A stretch of DNA of 40,537 nt, taken from Burkholderiales bacterium. Its GTDB lineage: Bacteria > Pseudomonadota > Gammaproteobacteria > Burkholderiales > Burkholderiaceae_C. A program made the position numbers and the translations under genes. Under the pieces are notes generated by a model. The model made no database searches and had not been told where the DNA came from. It saw only the letters and a program-made list of their open reading frames with translations. The stretch lies in the NCBI GenBank assembly GCA_026400275.1, contig JAPLPK010000164.1, positions 1 to 40,537 on the forward strand, written 5' to 3'. Positions 10,242 through 18,522 of the stretch are shown here, one piece after another (the first letter of the stretch is position 1; every line of letters begins with the position of its first letter).

Positions 10242-10245
10242 TACC

Positions 10246-10875
10246 GTGGAGATGCTGGGCCTCACTAGAAGAAAAGCGGTCTTGCGCACAGCAGCTGTGC
10301 TTGGGATGCTATCAAAAGTGGAGCTTTCGCATGCAGGGGGCCAGGTCGAAGAGCCCCTGGCCGATTCCGTGCGCACGGCCTTGAGCTCAGCAGTTCACAA
10401 CGCGGCACCGCCGGTGCCCGAGTTTTCTAACACCGAATCGCGCCTGGCCTATTTGCGCTGGCTTGCCGCGATGAGTGACAAGTTACGGGCCAAAAAGCCC
10501 GAGTGGCAGGTGCGCAAGGAGTTTCTGGAAACGGTCTGGTACGAGAGCAAGCGTGCCGGCCTCGACACCGCGCTGGTGCTGGGCCTGATCCAGGTGGAGA
10601 GCAACTTCCGCAAATTCGCCATCAGCAGCGTGGGCGCCCGTGGCTACACCCAGGTCATGCCGTTCTGGACCCGCGTATTGGGCGATGGCGATGCCGACAA
10701 GTTATTCCATATGCAGACCAATTTGCGCTTCGGCTGCGTGATCTTGCGCCACTACCTGGACCGAGAGGGCGGCGATCTGTTTATGGGCCTGGGCCGCTAC
10801 AACGGCTCGCGTGGCCGTGCGCCTTATCCAGATGCGGTGCTGGGTGCCAAGCGCAACTGGGAGCTCAGAGCTTAG
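10246..10875 (+). CDS. Lytic transglycosylase (SLT domain), exported
   Basis: This 209-residue enzyme is predicted to cleave peptidoglycan between MurNAc and GlcNAc with formation of anhydro-MurNAc. The catalytic Glu lies in LGLIQVESNFRKFAISSVGA, followed by GYTQVMPFW and the closing GLGRYNGSRGRAPYPDAV block. The N-terminus, LTRRKAVLRTAAVLGML, looks like a signal sequence (possibly Tat-like with RRK) and points to the periplasm. I favour the GTG at 10246 because AGGAG at 10232 is 9 bases upstream; ATG 10252 is the alternative. It begins 4 bases after proS and overlaps the convergent Nudix gene by 4 bases at the stop. A weakly repeat-like stretch (about 10304-10345) lies in its N-terminal coding region. 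Confidence 0.87.
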   Translation: MEMLGLTRRKAVLRTAAVLGMLSKVELSHAGGQVEEPLADSVRTALSSAVHNAAPPVPEFSNTESRLAYLRWLAAMSDKLRAKKPEWQVRKEFLETVWYESKRAGLDTALVLGLIQVESNFRKFAISSVGARGYTQVMPFWTRVLGDGDADKLFHMQTNLRFGCVILRHYLDREGGDLFMGLGRYNGSRGRAPYPDAVLGAKRNWELRA

Positions 10876-11402
10876 TCCAAGCTGGCGTGGTGTAGGCCAA
10901 ACTGCCCCATGCGTCGGTCCGCGAAGTAGTGCTTCAGCGTGTGGGCTACGGTGCGAAAGGCGATTTCGTTCCAGGGAATCTCGGCCTCGGTGAATAACCG
11001 GGCTTCCTGGGTTTCGAAGCCCGGGTTGAATACTTCGCTCAGCAGGCGTGCCCGGTAGTACATATGGACCTGCCCCACGTGGATGACGCTCATCACGGTG
11101 AACAGCTCTTCCATCTCGAACTGGGCGCCAGCTTCTTCCACGGTTTCGCGGGCGGCTCCGTCTGATGTGCTTTCACCCAGCTCCATAAAGCCTGCGGGCA
11201 GAGTCCATTTCCCCAAACGCGGTTCTATGTTGCGCTTGCACAGCAGCACCTTGTCACCCCAGTGGGGCACGGTGCCGACGACGTTCAGCGGGTTTTCATA
11301 GTGGATCGTCTGGCAGGCTGGACAAACGGCGCGCTCTTTGGTGTCGCCGTCGTCCGGGATGCGGTAGACCACCCAACTCCCACGCGGTAGACAGCGACTC
11401 AA
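10872..11402 (-). CDS. Nudix hydrolase, N-terminally truncated by fusion with the FAH gene
   Basis: This Nudix protein is of the zinc-ribbon type (NADH pyrophosphatase-like family). The Nudix box, GFMELGESTSDGAARETVEEAGA, is intact at residues 71-93. The second half of a zinc ribbon, VCPACQTIHYENP, is present at 27-38. The usual start (Met-x-Phe-Cys-x-x-Cys-Gly) is missing: family-like sequence begins only at VVYRIPDDGDT (residue 11). The first ten residues come from out-of-frame FAH-gene sequence, and the only start is a TTG at 11402 inside that gene. The protein probably lacks a complete zinc site. Whether it is made, by translational coupling to the upstream frame, is unclear. The substrate is not predictable. 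It ends 4 bases inside the convergent lytic transglycosylase gene. Confidence 0.75.
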   Translation of the reverse strand: MSRCLPRGSWVVYRIPDDGDTKERAVCPACQTIHYENPLNVVGTVPHWGDKVLLCKRNIEPRLGKWTLPAGFMELGESTSDGAARETVEEAGAQFEMEELFTVMSVIHVGQVHMYYRARLLSEVFNPGFETQEARLFTEAEIPWNEIAFRTVAHTLKHYFADRRMGQFGLHHASLD

Positions 11403-11952
11403 TAGTTTCTGCCAGGTTCCAGATGAGTTGGGTCACATTGCTGCGTTGGCGGTCTTGCCCATTCACTTGAAGATAGATCTCCGCAAGCTCCACGTCACCC
11501 GCTTGAGCCACGGGGGTAATGGGGCCAATAGGGGCCGATTGCTCAAAGGCCTTGCCTATGCACCAGGGGCGGCCCTGCTTCTTCATTTCGTTCTGCAGGT
11601 CACGCCGGGTCATGTCCAGGCCGACAGCGTAGCCGTAGATGTGCTGGTGCGCATCGGCTGCGGCAATGTTCTTGCCGCCCTTGCCAATAGCCACCACCAG
11701 CTCGATTTCATGGTGCAGGTTGCTGGTGAGGCTGGGGTAGTGCATGGAGCCAGTCTGGCCGGCTTCCACTGCCAGCACGGCGCTGGCGGGCTTGATGAAG
11801 AAGAAGGGCGGTTCGCGTCCGGTAAAGCCCATTTCCTTGGCGTGCTCGGCGTAGTTGCGGCCCACGCAGTAAACGCGGTGTACTGGGAAGCGGACGGCTT
11901 CTCCGATAACGGGCACCGACACGATGGCAGGGGGCGTGAAAACGTAGTCCAT
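11296..11952 (-). pseudogene. Fumarylacetoacetate hydrolase-family gene, 3'-truncated and frameshifted
   Basis: Members of this family (FAHD1/YcgM type) hydrolyse or decarboxylate acylpyruvates with a divalent metal. Residues 1-193 are a good family match: VYCVGRNYAEHAKEMG, the metal-site block HHEIELVVAIGKGG (about 80-93), GYAVGLDMTRRDLQ (107-120) and WNLAETIESLSTAWEL (178-193). At that point the family continues with a PGDLIFTGTPxGVG strand and about 30 more residues. Here the frame instead enters the downstream Nudix gene out of frame and gives 25 unrelated residues (GGLPHPGRRRHQ...). The missing block helps to form the active site, so activity is doubtful. The start ATG at 11952 has AAGGACC at ribosome-binding distance. 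It follows tolA by 15 bases. Confidence 0.8.
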
Positions 11953-11967
11953 CTAGGTCCTTGCAGA

Positions 11968-12948
11968 TCAGTCTTTGGGGCGTAAGGTGAGGATCATGGG
12001 TGACGGTACGGTTCCGTCGGTGTCGCGGGGCATGGTTTCCGTCTTGTCTATGGCCTTGAGTACGGCGTCGTCCCAGTTCTTGTTGCCACTGGACTTGGTT
12101 AACCTGCGGCTGAGGATGCTGCCGTCGGACGCGGAGCGAACTTCGACTTCGGCCACAGGGTTGTTGTCCACTCCGTCGGGGAAGACGATATTTGATTTGA
12201 CCTTGGCTGCCACTTTGCCGCCATAGCCGGCAGACGGCGCGGTGGAGCGCAGTGCCGTGCCTGTGGCATTGGCCGCGCCGGTGGCACCGGCCAGACCCGC
12301 GATGCGCTTCAGGTTTTCTGCGCGCTGTGCTGCAGCTGCTTTGGCGTCCGCCTGTGCCTTGGCTTTTTGTGCCTCTTCCTTCTGGGCCTCCTGGGCTTCC
12401 TTGGCTTGTTTTTCCTGGGCGGCCTTTTTATCTTTGATGCGCTTGTCTTCAGCCTGCTTTTCTTCGGCGCGTTTCTTGTCTGCAGCCTCTTGGGCTTTTT
12501 GTTCTTTCTGGGCTTTCAACGCATCTTGTTTTTCTTTTTCCAGCTTGGCCTTTTCACGTAGTGCTTTTTCCTGCCGGTCTTGCTCTGCCTGGGCCTGCTT
12601 TTCAGCTTCGCGCTTTTTCTTGGCGCGTTCCAGCGCAATTTCGGCTTCGTGCAGATCCGGCGCGGGTGGCGGTACTACCTTGGCCACAGGGGGGGGCGCA
12701 GGTTGTGGTGCGGGCGTGGGTGGCGGTGGGGGAGCAGGGGCTTCCTCGACCGCTTTGGGCGCGGCCTGCTGCACGGTGCTGGACCAGAGCTCGGCTTCTA
12801 CTGTGGCCACTTCGGTCTGCTTCCACTGCACATTCCAGACCAGGGCCAGCAGTAGAAGGGCATGTGCTAGCAGTGCCAGGCCGACTGCGCGCAGCATGCC
12901 CGGTGGTTCGGGCGGCGCAAAGCTGATGCTGTCCTGGGCTGCGTGCAT
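11968..12948 (-). CDS. tolA: Cell envelope integrity protein TolA
   Basis: TolA spans the periplasm and links the TolQR motor in the inner membrane to TolB/Pal, supporting outer-membrane constriction at division. It has 326 residues: one TM segment at about 20-40 (AVGLALLAHALLLLALVWNV), a proline-rich stretch (about 68-95), and a long Lys/Glu/Ala/Gln helical domain (about 98-215). A C-terminal TonB/TolA-like domain follows (KVKSNIVFPDGVDNNP, VEVRSASDGSILSRRLTKSSGN, WDDAVLKAIDKTETMP). It is 5 bases downstream of tolR. tolB and pal, often next in this operon, are not here; a damaged FAH-family gene follows instead. Confidence 0.93.
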   Translation of the reverse strand: MHAAQDSISFAPPEPPGMLRAVGLALLAHALLLLALVWNVQWKQTEVATVEAELWSSTVQQAAPKAVEEAPAPPPPPTPAPQPAPPPVAKVVPPPAPDLHEAEIALERAKKKREAEKQAQAEQDRQEKALREKAKLEKEKQDALKAQKEQKAQEAADKKRAEEKQAEDKRIKDKKAAQEKQAKEAQEAQKEEAQKAKAQADAKAAAAQRAENLKRIAGLAGATGAANATGTALRSTAPSAGYGGKVAAKVKSNIVFPDGVDNNPVAEVEVRSASDGSILSRRLTKSSGNKNWDDAVLKAIDKTETMPRDTDGTVPSPMILTLRPKD

Positions 12949-12953
12949 GGGCC

Positions 12954-13376
<423 letters not shown>

Positions 13377-13389
13377 GTGCGCGGCTCCT

Positions 13390-14082
13390 TTAGCGGGGTG
13401 CGGGCGTTTGCGCCGCTACATTGCGCTGCAAGATGTTGGAGAACTCTTCAATAAAGGTCTCCAGGCTGTTGGCGGTGCGGTCGATGTCGCGTGCAAAGCG
13501 GTTGTAGGCCACCACGGCCGGTATGGCCGAGAACAGGCCAATGGCGGTGGCCACCAGGGCTTCGGCGATGCCGGGCGCCACTGTGGCCAAGGTAACCTGC
13601 TGCATGCTGGCCAAACCGGTGAAGGCATGCATGATGCCCCATACGGTGCCGAACAGGCCTACGTAGGGCGACACTGAACCGACGGACGCCAAAAACGAAA
13701 GACTGGATTCGATCACGTCCATCTCACGTTGGAAGCTGGCGCGCATGGCGCGGCGCGCACCGTCCATCAGGGTGCCGGCATCGGCAATGCGGCGCTCACG
13801 CAGCTTGTGGTACTCGCGCATGCCGCTGGCGAAGATGCGTTCCATAGGGCCGCCGTCCTGCGCCTTTTTGGCCGCGCCGGTGTACAGGTCATTCAGGCTG
13901 GTGCCAGACCAAAAATCGCGCTCAAAGGATTCATTCAGGGCTTTGACCTTGCCCAGGGCAAACAGCTTGCGAAAAATCGCAGCCCAGCTGGCGATCGAGA
14001 CGGTGACCAGCAGCAGCATGACCAGCTGCACCACGGTGCTGGCGTTGAGAACCATGGTCCAGATGGACAAGTCTTGTGTCAT
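13390..14082 (-). CDS. tolQ: TolQ (MotA/TolQ/ExbB proton channel family)
   Basis: TolQ is the inner-membrane scaffold of the Tol motor. It has 230 residues and three TM segments: about 15-38 (ASTVVQLVMLLLVTVSIASW), then a pair in the C-terminal half around YVGLFGTVWGIMHAF and GIAEALVATAIGLFSAIPAVVAYN. These carry the conserved Gly/Thr/Pro residues of the channel. The start overlaps the ybgC stop by 4 bases (ATGA-type coupling), the classical ybgC-tolQ arrangement. Confidence 0.95.
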   Translation of the reverse strand: MTQDLSIWTMVLNASTVVQLVMLLLVTVSIASWAAIFRKLFALGKVKALNESFERDFWSGTSLNDLYTGAAKKAQDGGPMERIFASGMREYHKLRERRIADAGTLMDGARRAMRASFQREMDVIESSLSFLASVGSVSPYVGLFGTVWGIMHAFTGLASMQQVTLATVAPGIAEALVATAIGLFSAIPAVVAYNRFARDIDRTANSLETFIEEFSNILQRNVAAQTPAPR

Positions 14083-14480
14083 TGCAGAACTTCTAAAAGA
14101 TGGGCCGGGATGCGGCCAGATTTGAGTGTGTCAGCCTGTACCCAGCAGATGCGGATGCTGCCCTCACACAGCACCACTCCGTCGCATATCGCTTCTTGCT
14201 GCAATGTGACAGTGGATCGGCCAATTTGTTCCACACGGGCAGTTACCAAAAGTTGGTCGTCCAGCCGGGCAGAGCGCAGGTATTTAACGGTGGTCTCTGC
14301 CACGACAAACATGCCGCCATGGGTTTCCTTCAAATTGCGCTGCTCCAGGCCCAGAGCGCGCAACCACTCGGTGCGCGCCCGTTCAAAGAACTTCAGGTAG
14401 TTGGCAAAGAAGACTATGCCACCTGCGTCTGTGTCTTCCCAATAGACACGTATAGGAAAGGTAAAGATGTTCTTGTCCAT
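14079..14480 (-). CDS. ybgC: Tol-Pal-associated acyl-CoA thioesterase YbgC
   Basis: This hotdog-fold thioesterase of 133 residues acts on short- or medium-chain acyl-CoA or acyl-ACP, and its gene lies at the head of tol-pal operons. The family motif is YWEDTDAGGIVFFANYLKFF, with the catalytic Asp at residue 18 in the DTDAGG block, followed by the ERARTEWLR helix. It overlaps tolQ by 4 bases and starts 2 bases after the upstream aminotransferase stop, so it belongs to the same long co-directional run. Confidence 0.94.
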   Translation of the reverse strand: MDKNIFTFPIRVYWEDTDAGGIVFFANYLKFFERARTEWLRALGLEQRNLKETHGGMFVVAETTVKYLRSARLDDQLLVTARVEQIGRSTVTLQQEAICDGVVLCEGSIRICWVQADTLKSGRIPAHLLEVLQ

Positions 14481-14482
14481 CG

Positions 14483-15700
14483 TTAATTCAACATTTCGCG
14501 CAGCCGCGCGATGGCAGTGTGCAGGTTGTCCATGGAGCTGGCGGTGGAGAAGCGCAGAAAGCGGTGCGTGTCTGCGCTGCCGAAATCGCGCCCGGGTGTC
14601 ACCGCCAAATGGGCGCGGTGCATGATTTCAAACGCCAGATCCCAGCTGTCCTTGATGCCCAGCTTGCTGCAAATTTGAGAGCAGTCCGCCCATGCATAAA
14701 AAGCGCCATCGGGCATTTCGGGTACTAAGAATCCGAGTTCGTTGAGTGCCGGAATGAAGTAGTCGCGGCGCGCCTTGAATTCGGCACGGCGGCGCTCAAA
14801 CTCGGCAATGCTGGCATCTTCAAAGCAGGCCAGCGCTGCATGCTGGGCTACGGTGCTCGGGCAGATGAACAGGTTTTGCGCAATGCGCTCCACCACCGGC
14901 GCCAGCGCTTCAGGAACTACCAGCCAGCCCAGGCGCCAGCCGGTCATGTTGAAGTATTTGCTGAAGCTGTTGATGCTGATGACCTGGTCGTCCAGCGCCA
15001 GCGCGGTCTGGCCAAAGCGCGCGTCGTGGCTCAGGCCTAGATAGATTTCATCCACCAGGGTGATACCGCCGCGTTGTTGGACCACGCTGTGGATGCGGCG
15101 CAGTTCTTCAGGGTCGATGGAGGTACCCGTGGGGTTCGAGGGCGAGGCCAGCAGTACGCCGCGCGTCTTGGCGGTCCAGGCGGCGGCCACCTGGTCGGCG
15201 CTCAATTGGTAGCGGTCGGCGGCGGTCGTCGGCAACAGCACAGCCTTGCCGTCTGCTGCGGACACGAAATGCCGGTTGCAGGGGTAGCTCGGGTCCGGCA
15301 TCAGGATTTCGTCGCCTGCGTCTATCAGCGCCAGGCAAGCCAATTGCAAGGCGGCCGAGGCGCCTGCGGTGACCACGATGCGGCTGGCCGGCACCTGCAC
15401 ACCAAAGCGGCTGGTGTACCAGGCGCTGATGCGTTCGCGCAGCGCTTGCAGGCCGGTGGCCTGGGTGTACTGGGTTGTGCCGTTGCGTATTGTTTGGGCC
15501 GCTGCTTCTTGTACCAGGGGCGGTGCCGTGAAATCGGGCTCGCCGATATTCAGGAACACCATGGGCCGGTCGGTGTGGGCCACTTTGTGGGCCAATTCGG
15601 AGGCGGCTTTGGCCACCTCCATCACATAAAACGGCTCTATGGCCTGCGCCCTCCGGGAAATCCGCATGCCGGGCGCCTTAGTCGGTGTTGGTTTTGCCAA
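14483..15700 (-). CDS. PLP-dependent aminotransferase, class I/II
   Basis: This fold-type I aminotransferase has 405 residues from the first possible start. The family motifs are [12 protein letters not shown] (about 50), [14 protein letters not shown] (about 78), [10 protein letters not shown] (about 168) and [17 protein letters not shown], in which the Lys binds PLP (about residue 243). The true start may be the Met before [12 protein letters not shown] (15667), which would remove a 23-base overlap with nusB. The amino-acid substrate is not predictable; AspC/AlaC-like is the best general statement. It lies between nusB and ybgC on the same strand. Confidence 0.9.
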   Translation of the reverse strand: MAKPTPTKAPGMRISRRAQAIEPFYVMEVAKAASELAHKVAHTDRPMVFLNIGEPDFTAPPLVQEAAAQTIRNGTTQYTQATGLQALRERISAWYTSRFGVQVPASRIVVTAGASAALQLACLALIDAGDEILMPDPSYPCNRHFVSAADGKAVLLPTTAADRYQLSADQVAAAWTAKTRGVLLASPSNPTGTSIDPEELRRIHSVVQQRGGITLVDEIYLGLSHDARFGQTALALDDQVISINSFSKYFNMTGWRLGWLVVPEALAPVVERIAQNLFICPSTVAQHAALACFEDASIAEFERRRAEFKARRDYFIPALNELGFLVPEMPDGAFYAWADCSQICSKLGIKDSWDLAFEIMHRAHLAVTPGRDFGSADTHRFLRFSTASSMDNLHTAIARLREMLN

Positions 15701-16223
15701 CTTTGCCGGCCTTGTCGGCCTGCACCTCGGCTGCCCGCAGCTGGGGTGCCAGGCTGTTCAAAATGCCGTTCACGTACTTGTGACCGTCTGTGCCGCCAAA
15801 CTCCTTGGCCAGCTCGATGCACTCGTTCAACACCACACGCCAAGGCACGTCCAGGCAGTTGCGCATCTCGTACACGCCTATCCACATCACGGAGCGTTCA
15901 ACCGGCGAGATTTCTTCCAGCTTGCGGTCCAGCAGCGGCACGATCAGCGCGTCCAGCTCTGCGGATTGTTCGATGCAGCCATGCAGCAGCGCGTCGTAAT
16001 GCACCGAGTCGGCCTTGTGAAAGCCGGCCAGGTCGCGGGTAAAGCTGTCGATGGCTTCGGGGGCGTTGCCGCCTACCAGGTGCTGGTACAGCGCCTGTAA
16101 TGCAAATTCGCGGGCCCGGCTGCGGTCGGATTTGGCGGCGGCTTTGCGCACGCCGGTATCGGTCAGGCCGCTACGGGACTGGCGAGGGCGCTTGGGGGAG
16201 GGCGGGGTTTCAGGGATGTTCAT
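15678..16223 (-). CDS. nusB: Transcription antitermination factor NusB
   Basis: NusB binds boxA RNA with S10 (NusE) and supports rRNA antitermination. It is an all-helical domain preceded by a basic N-terminal extension of about 35 residues ([17 protein letters not shown]), as is common in Burkholderiales. Family blocks are [30 protein letters not shown] and [32 protein letters not shown]. At 181 residues it is longer than E. coli NusB (139) because of the two tails. Its start overlaps the ribH stop by 4 bases; ribH-nusB is a widespread pairing. Confidence 0.95.
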   Translation of the reverse strand: MNIPETPPSPKRPRQSRSGLTDTGVRKAAAKSDRSRAREFALQALYQHLVGGNAPEAIDSFTRDLAGFHKADSVHYDALLHGCIEQSAELDALIVPLLDRKLEEISPVERSVMWIGVYEMRNCLDVPWRVVLNECIELAKEFGGTDGHKYVNGILNSLAPQLRAAEVQADKAGKVGKTNTD

Positions 16224-16696
16224 GCCAATTGTTCCAACAGTTTGGCCATTTCCACTGCGACGCGGGCGGCATCGCGGCCTTTGTCGGTCTGGCGGGCCAC
16301 GGCTTGCGCCAGGTTTTCGGTGGTGATGATTGCGTTGGCAATCGGGATTTGGTAGTCCAGCCCAATGCGGGTGACAGCACTGCCGGATTCGTTGGCTACC
16401 AGTTCGAAGTGGTAGGTTTCGCCACGGATGATGCAGCCCAAAGCGACCAGAGCGTCGTACTGCTCGGTTTCAGCCAAGGCTTGCAGTGCCAGCGCAACTT
16501 CCAGCGCGCCAGGAACCTGTACGTGGTCGATGTTCTCAGGCTGCACACCCAGTGCCTGTAGCTCGGCCTTGCAGGCTTCTGTAAGTGCATTGGTGATGTT
16601 TTCGTTGAAGCGAGCCTGCACGATGGCAATGCGCAGCTTGCTGCCATCCCAGCGGTTATCGTCGGAGCCCAGTGCTCCTTGGTCGGCGTTTAGCAT
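16220..16696 (-). CDS. ribH: 6,7-dimethyl-8-ribityllumazine synthase
   Basis: The enzyme condenses 5-amino-6-ribitylaminouracil with dihydroxybutanone phosphate to give lumazine, the penultimate riboflavin step. It has 158 residues. The substrate-binding N-terminal strand is [15 protein letters not shown], followed by [12 protein letters not shown] and [20 protein letters not shown], in which the GxT/H pattern carries the catalytic histidine. It starts 15 bases after ribBX. Confidence 0.96.
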   Translation of the reverse strand: MLNADQGALGSDDNRWDGSKLRIAIVQARFNENITNALTEACKAELQALGVQPENIDHVQVPGALEVALALQALAETEQYDALVALGCIIRGETYHFELVANESGSAVTRIGLDYQIPIANAIITTENLAQAVARQTDKGRDAARVAVEMAKLLEQLA

Positions 16697-16711
16697 ATTG
16701 ATTCCTTGTTG

Positions 16712-17830
16712 TTATTTTGGTGAGAGGTAGCCGGTGGTTTCCAGGCCATAGCCCGCCATGCTGGGCATACGGCGGGGTGCGCCCATCAGTTCCATTTTGT
16801 GCACTCCGCAGGCCAGCAGAATCTGAGCGCCCACGCCGTAGGTGCGCAGGTCCATGCGGCCACGCTCGGGCGCCTGGGCCGGGCGGGCCGTGCCTTCAAA
16901 CTGTGCCAGCAGCTCGGTTGCGCTCTCGCCACAATTGAGCAAGACGGCTACACCCTGGCCCGCGGCGTCAATGTGGCGCAGGCTCGCGTCCAGGCTCCAT
17001 GAGTGCATGCTGCGGTTGATCTCCAGCGCGTCCAGTACGGACAGGGGTTCGTGCACCCGCACCGGTACGACCGTGTCGGCTGTCCATGTGCCTTTGACCA
17101 ATGCCAGGTGCACGCCCTGGCTGGGTTTATCGCGAAACGCATGGGCGGTAAAGCAGCCGAAAGCTGTCTCGATGGTTCGGCTGCCTATTTTTTCAATCAG
17201 CGATTCATTGCGGCTGCGGTATTCGATCAGGTCGGCAATCGTGCCAATCTTCAGGCCGTGTACGGCGGCAAAGATTTGCAGGTCGGGCAGGCGGGCCATG
17301 GTGCCGTCATCGTTCATCACTTCGCAGATAACGGAGGCCGGGCTGCAACCCGCCATGACGGACAGGTCGCAACCGGCTTCGGTATGGCCGGCGCGCATCA
17401 GCACTCCGCCGTCTACTGCCTGCAAGGGGAAGATATGGCCGGGCTGTACCAGGTCTTTGGCGGTGGCATTGCGGGCTACGGCAGCTTGCACAGTACGGGC
17501 CCGGTCGGCGGCAGAGATGCCGGTGCTGACGCCTTCGGCGGCTTCAATCGACACGGTGAATGCCGTACCCTGCTTGGTTCCGTTGTGGGCCACCATGGGG
17601 GGCAGCTGCAGGCGTTCGCAGATTTCGCGCGACAGGGTCAGGCAGATCAGGCCGCGTGCATGGCGGGCCATGAAGTTGATGGCGTCGGCCGTCACGTGGT
17701 CGGCTGCCAGAATGATGTCGCCTTCGTTCTCGCGGTCTTCTTCGTCGACCAATATCACCATGCGACCGGCACGGATGTCGGCGACGATGTCTTCCACGGG
17801 GGAAATAGCGACCGGCACGGGTGCTGTCAT
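16712..17830 (-). CDS. ribB: 3,4-dihydroxy-2-butanone-4-phosphate synthase with degenerate GTP cyclohydrolase II-like domain (RibBX type)
   Basis: The N-terminal half (about residues 8-205) is a complete RibB domain, which converts ribulose 5-phosphate to dihydroxybutanone phosphate. The acidic metal loop is VDEEDRENEGDII, followed by NFMARHARGLICL and AGHTEAGCDLSVMAG. The C-terminal half (about 212-365) has the RibA fold order but not its catalytic centre. The zinc cysteines (normally after VRVHSECLTGD and in a CDCG block) are absent; the strand reads VPVRVHEPLSVLDALEI. The segment is therefore probably not a working GTP cyclohydrolase II. This matches the known RibBX class of proteobacterial fusions, so a separate ribA is expected elsewhere. 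The start overlaps the ribE stop by 4 bases. No FMN riboswitch precedes it. Confidence 0.9.
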   Translation of the reverse strand: MTAPVPVAISPVEDIVADIRAGRMVILVDEEDRENEGDIILAADHVTADAINFMARHARGLICLTLSREICERLQLPPMVAHNGTKQGTAFTVSIEAAEGVSTGISAADRARTVQAAVARNATAKDLVQPGHIFPLQAVDGGVLMRAGHTEAGCDLSVMAGCSPASVICEVMNDDGTMARLPDLQIFAAVHGLKIGTIADLIEYRSRNESLIEKIGSRTIETAFGCFTAHAFRDKPSQGVHLALVKGTWTADTVVPVRVHEPLSVLDALEINRSMHSWSLDASLRHIDAAGQGVAVLLNCGESATELLAQFEGTARPAQAPERGRMDLRTYGVGAQILLACGVHKMELMGAPRRMPSMAGYGLETTGYLSPK

Positions 17831-18471
17831 AGCGGGGCTTTCAAAGGTTGCTGGGGGTCAGCCTGGAGCATGCGCTCCACGTAACGCGCGATCAAATCGA
17901 TCTCCAGATTCACGTGAGAACCTGCTTTCAACTGGCCCAGCGCCGTGTTGTCTACGGTGTGCGGTATCAGGTTGATATCCATCTCGCAGCCGTCGGCTGT
18001 GTCCTCAATCTGGTTCACCGTCAGGCTGACGCCATTGACCGTGATCGAGCCCTTGTAAGCCAGGTATTTGGCCAGGCTGCGCGGCGCCAGTATCTGTAGC
18101 AGCCAGCTTTCACCCACCTGGGTGAATTGACTAACGCTGCCGATGCCGTCCACGTGGCCCGACACAATGTGCCCACCCAGCCTGTCATGCGCCCGCAAAG
18201 CTTTTTCCAGGTTGACGGGGCCTAGCTGGTCCAGTCCGGTGGTTTTGGCTAGCGACTCGGCTGAGATGTCGATGGTGAATTGGTTCTGGACCGCGTCGAG
18301 CGTCGTGGCGGTCATGCAGGCGCCGTTGAGCGCGATGCTGTCGCCCAAGCCCACGTCGTCCAGATACCCGGCGGGCGTCTGCAGGGTGAGACGCTTGCCG
18401 TAAGAAGAAGAGCTACCCAGGTCGTGCACGGCGACGATGCGCCCCACGCCGGTGATGATTCCGGTAAACAT
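17827..18471 (-). CDS. ribE: Riboflavin synthase, alpha subunit
   Basis: The enzyme dismutates two lumazine molecules to riboflavin. The 214 residues contain the duplicated lumazine-binding barrel: the first repeat starts MFTGIITGVGRI, with GDSIALNGACMTATT at about residues 43-57, and the second contains GSITVNGVSLTVNQI. The start is the ATG at 18471, which gives the invariant MFTG start; an in-frame upstream codon at 18498 would add nine non-conserved residues. It lies 51 bases after ribD and is coupled to ribBX by a 4-base overlap. Confidence 0.95.
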   Translation of the reverse strand: MFTGIITGVGRIVAVHDLGSSSSYGKRLTLQTPAGYLDDVGLGDSIALNGACMTATTLDAVQNQFTIDISAESLAKTTGLDQLGPVNLEKALRAHDRLGGHIVSGHVDGIGSVSQFTQVGESWLLQILAPRSLAKYLAYKGSITVNGVSLTVNQIEDTADGCEMDINLIPHTVDNTALGQLKAGSHVNLEIDLIARYVERMLQADPQQPLKAPL

Positions 18472-18522
18472 CCCGCTATTTTCGCAGGGTTTGACCACAA
18501 CCCCAGCGCGGCTTGAAATTCT

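Noticed and set aside
10304-10345. A possible eighth copy of the palindromic element in the N-terminus of the lytic transglycosylase (GCTATCAAAAGTGGAGCT followed by CGCATGCAGG).
   Set aside because: Only the first arm fits; the GC-rich hairpin arms and their spacing are not preserved.
11378-11402. Reading the short Nudix start (SRCLPRGSWVV) as a mutated CxxCGS zinc-ribbon half with one Cys changed to Arg.
   Set aside because: The same bases encode SLSTAWEL in the FAH frame, which matches that family, so the resemblance is by chance and the junction lies downstream.
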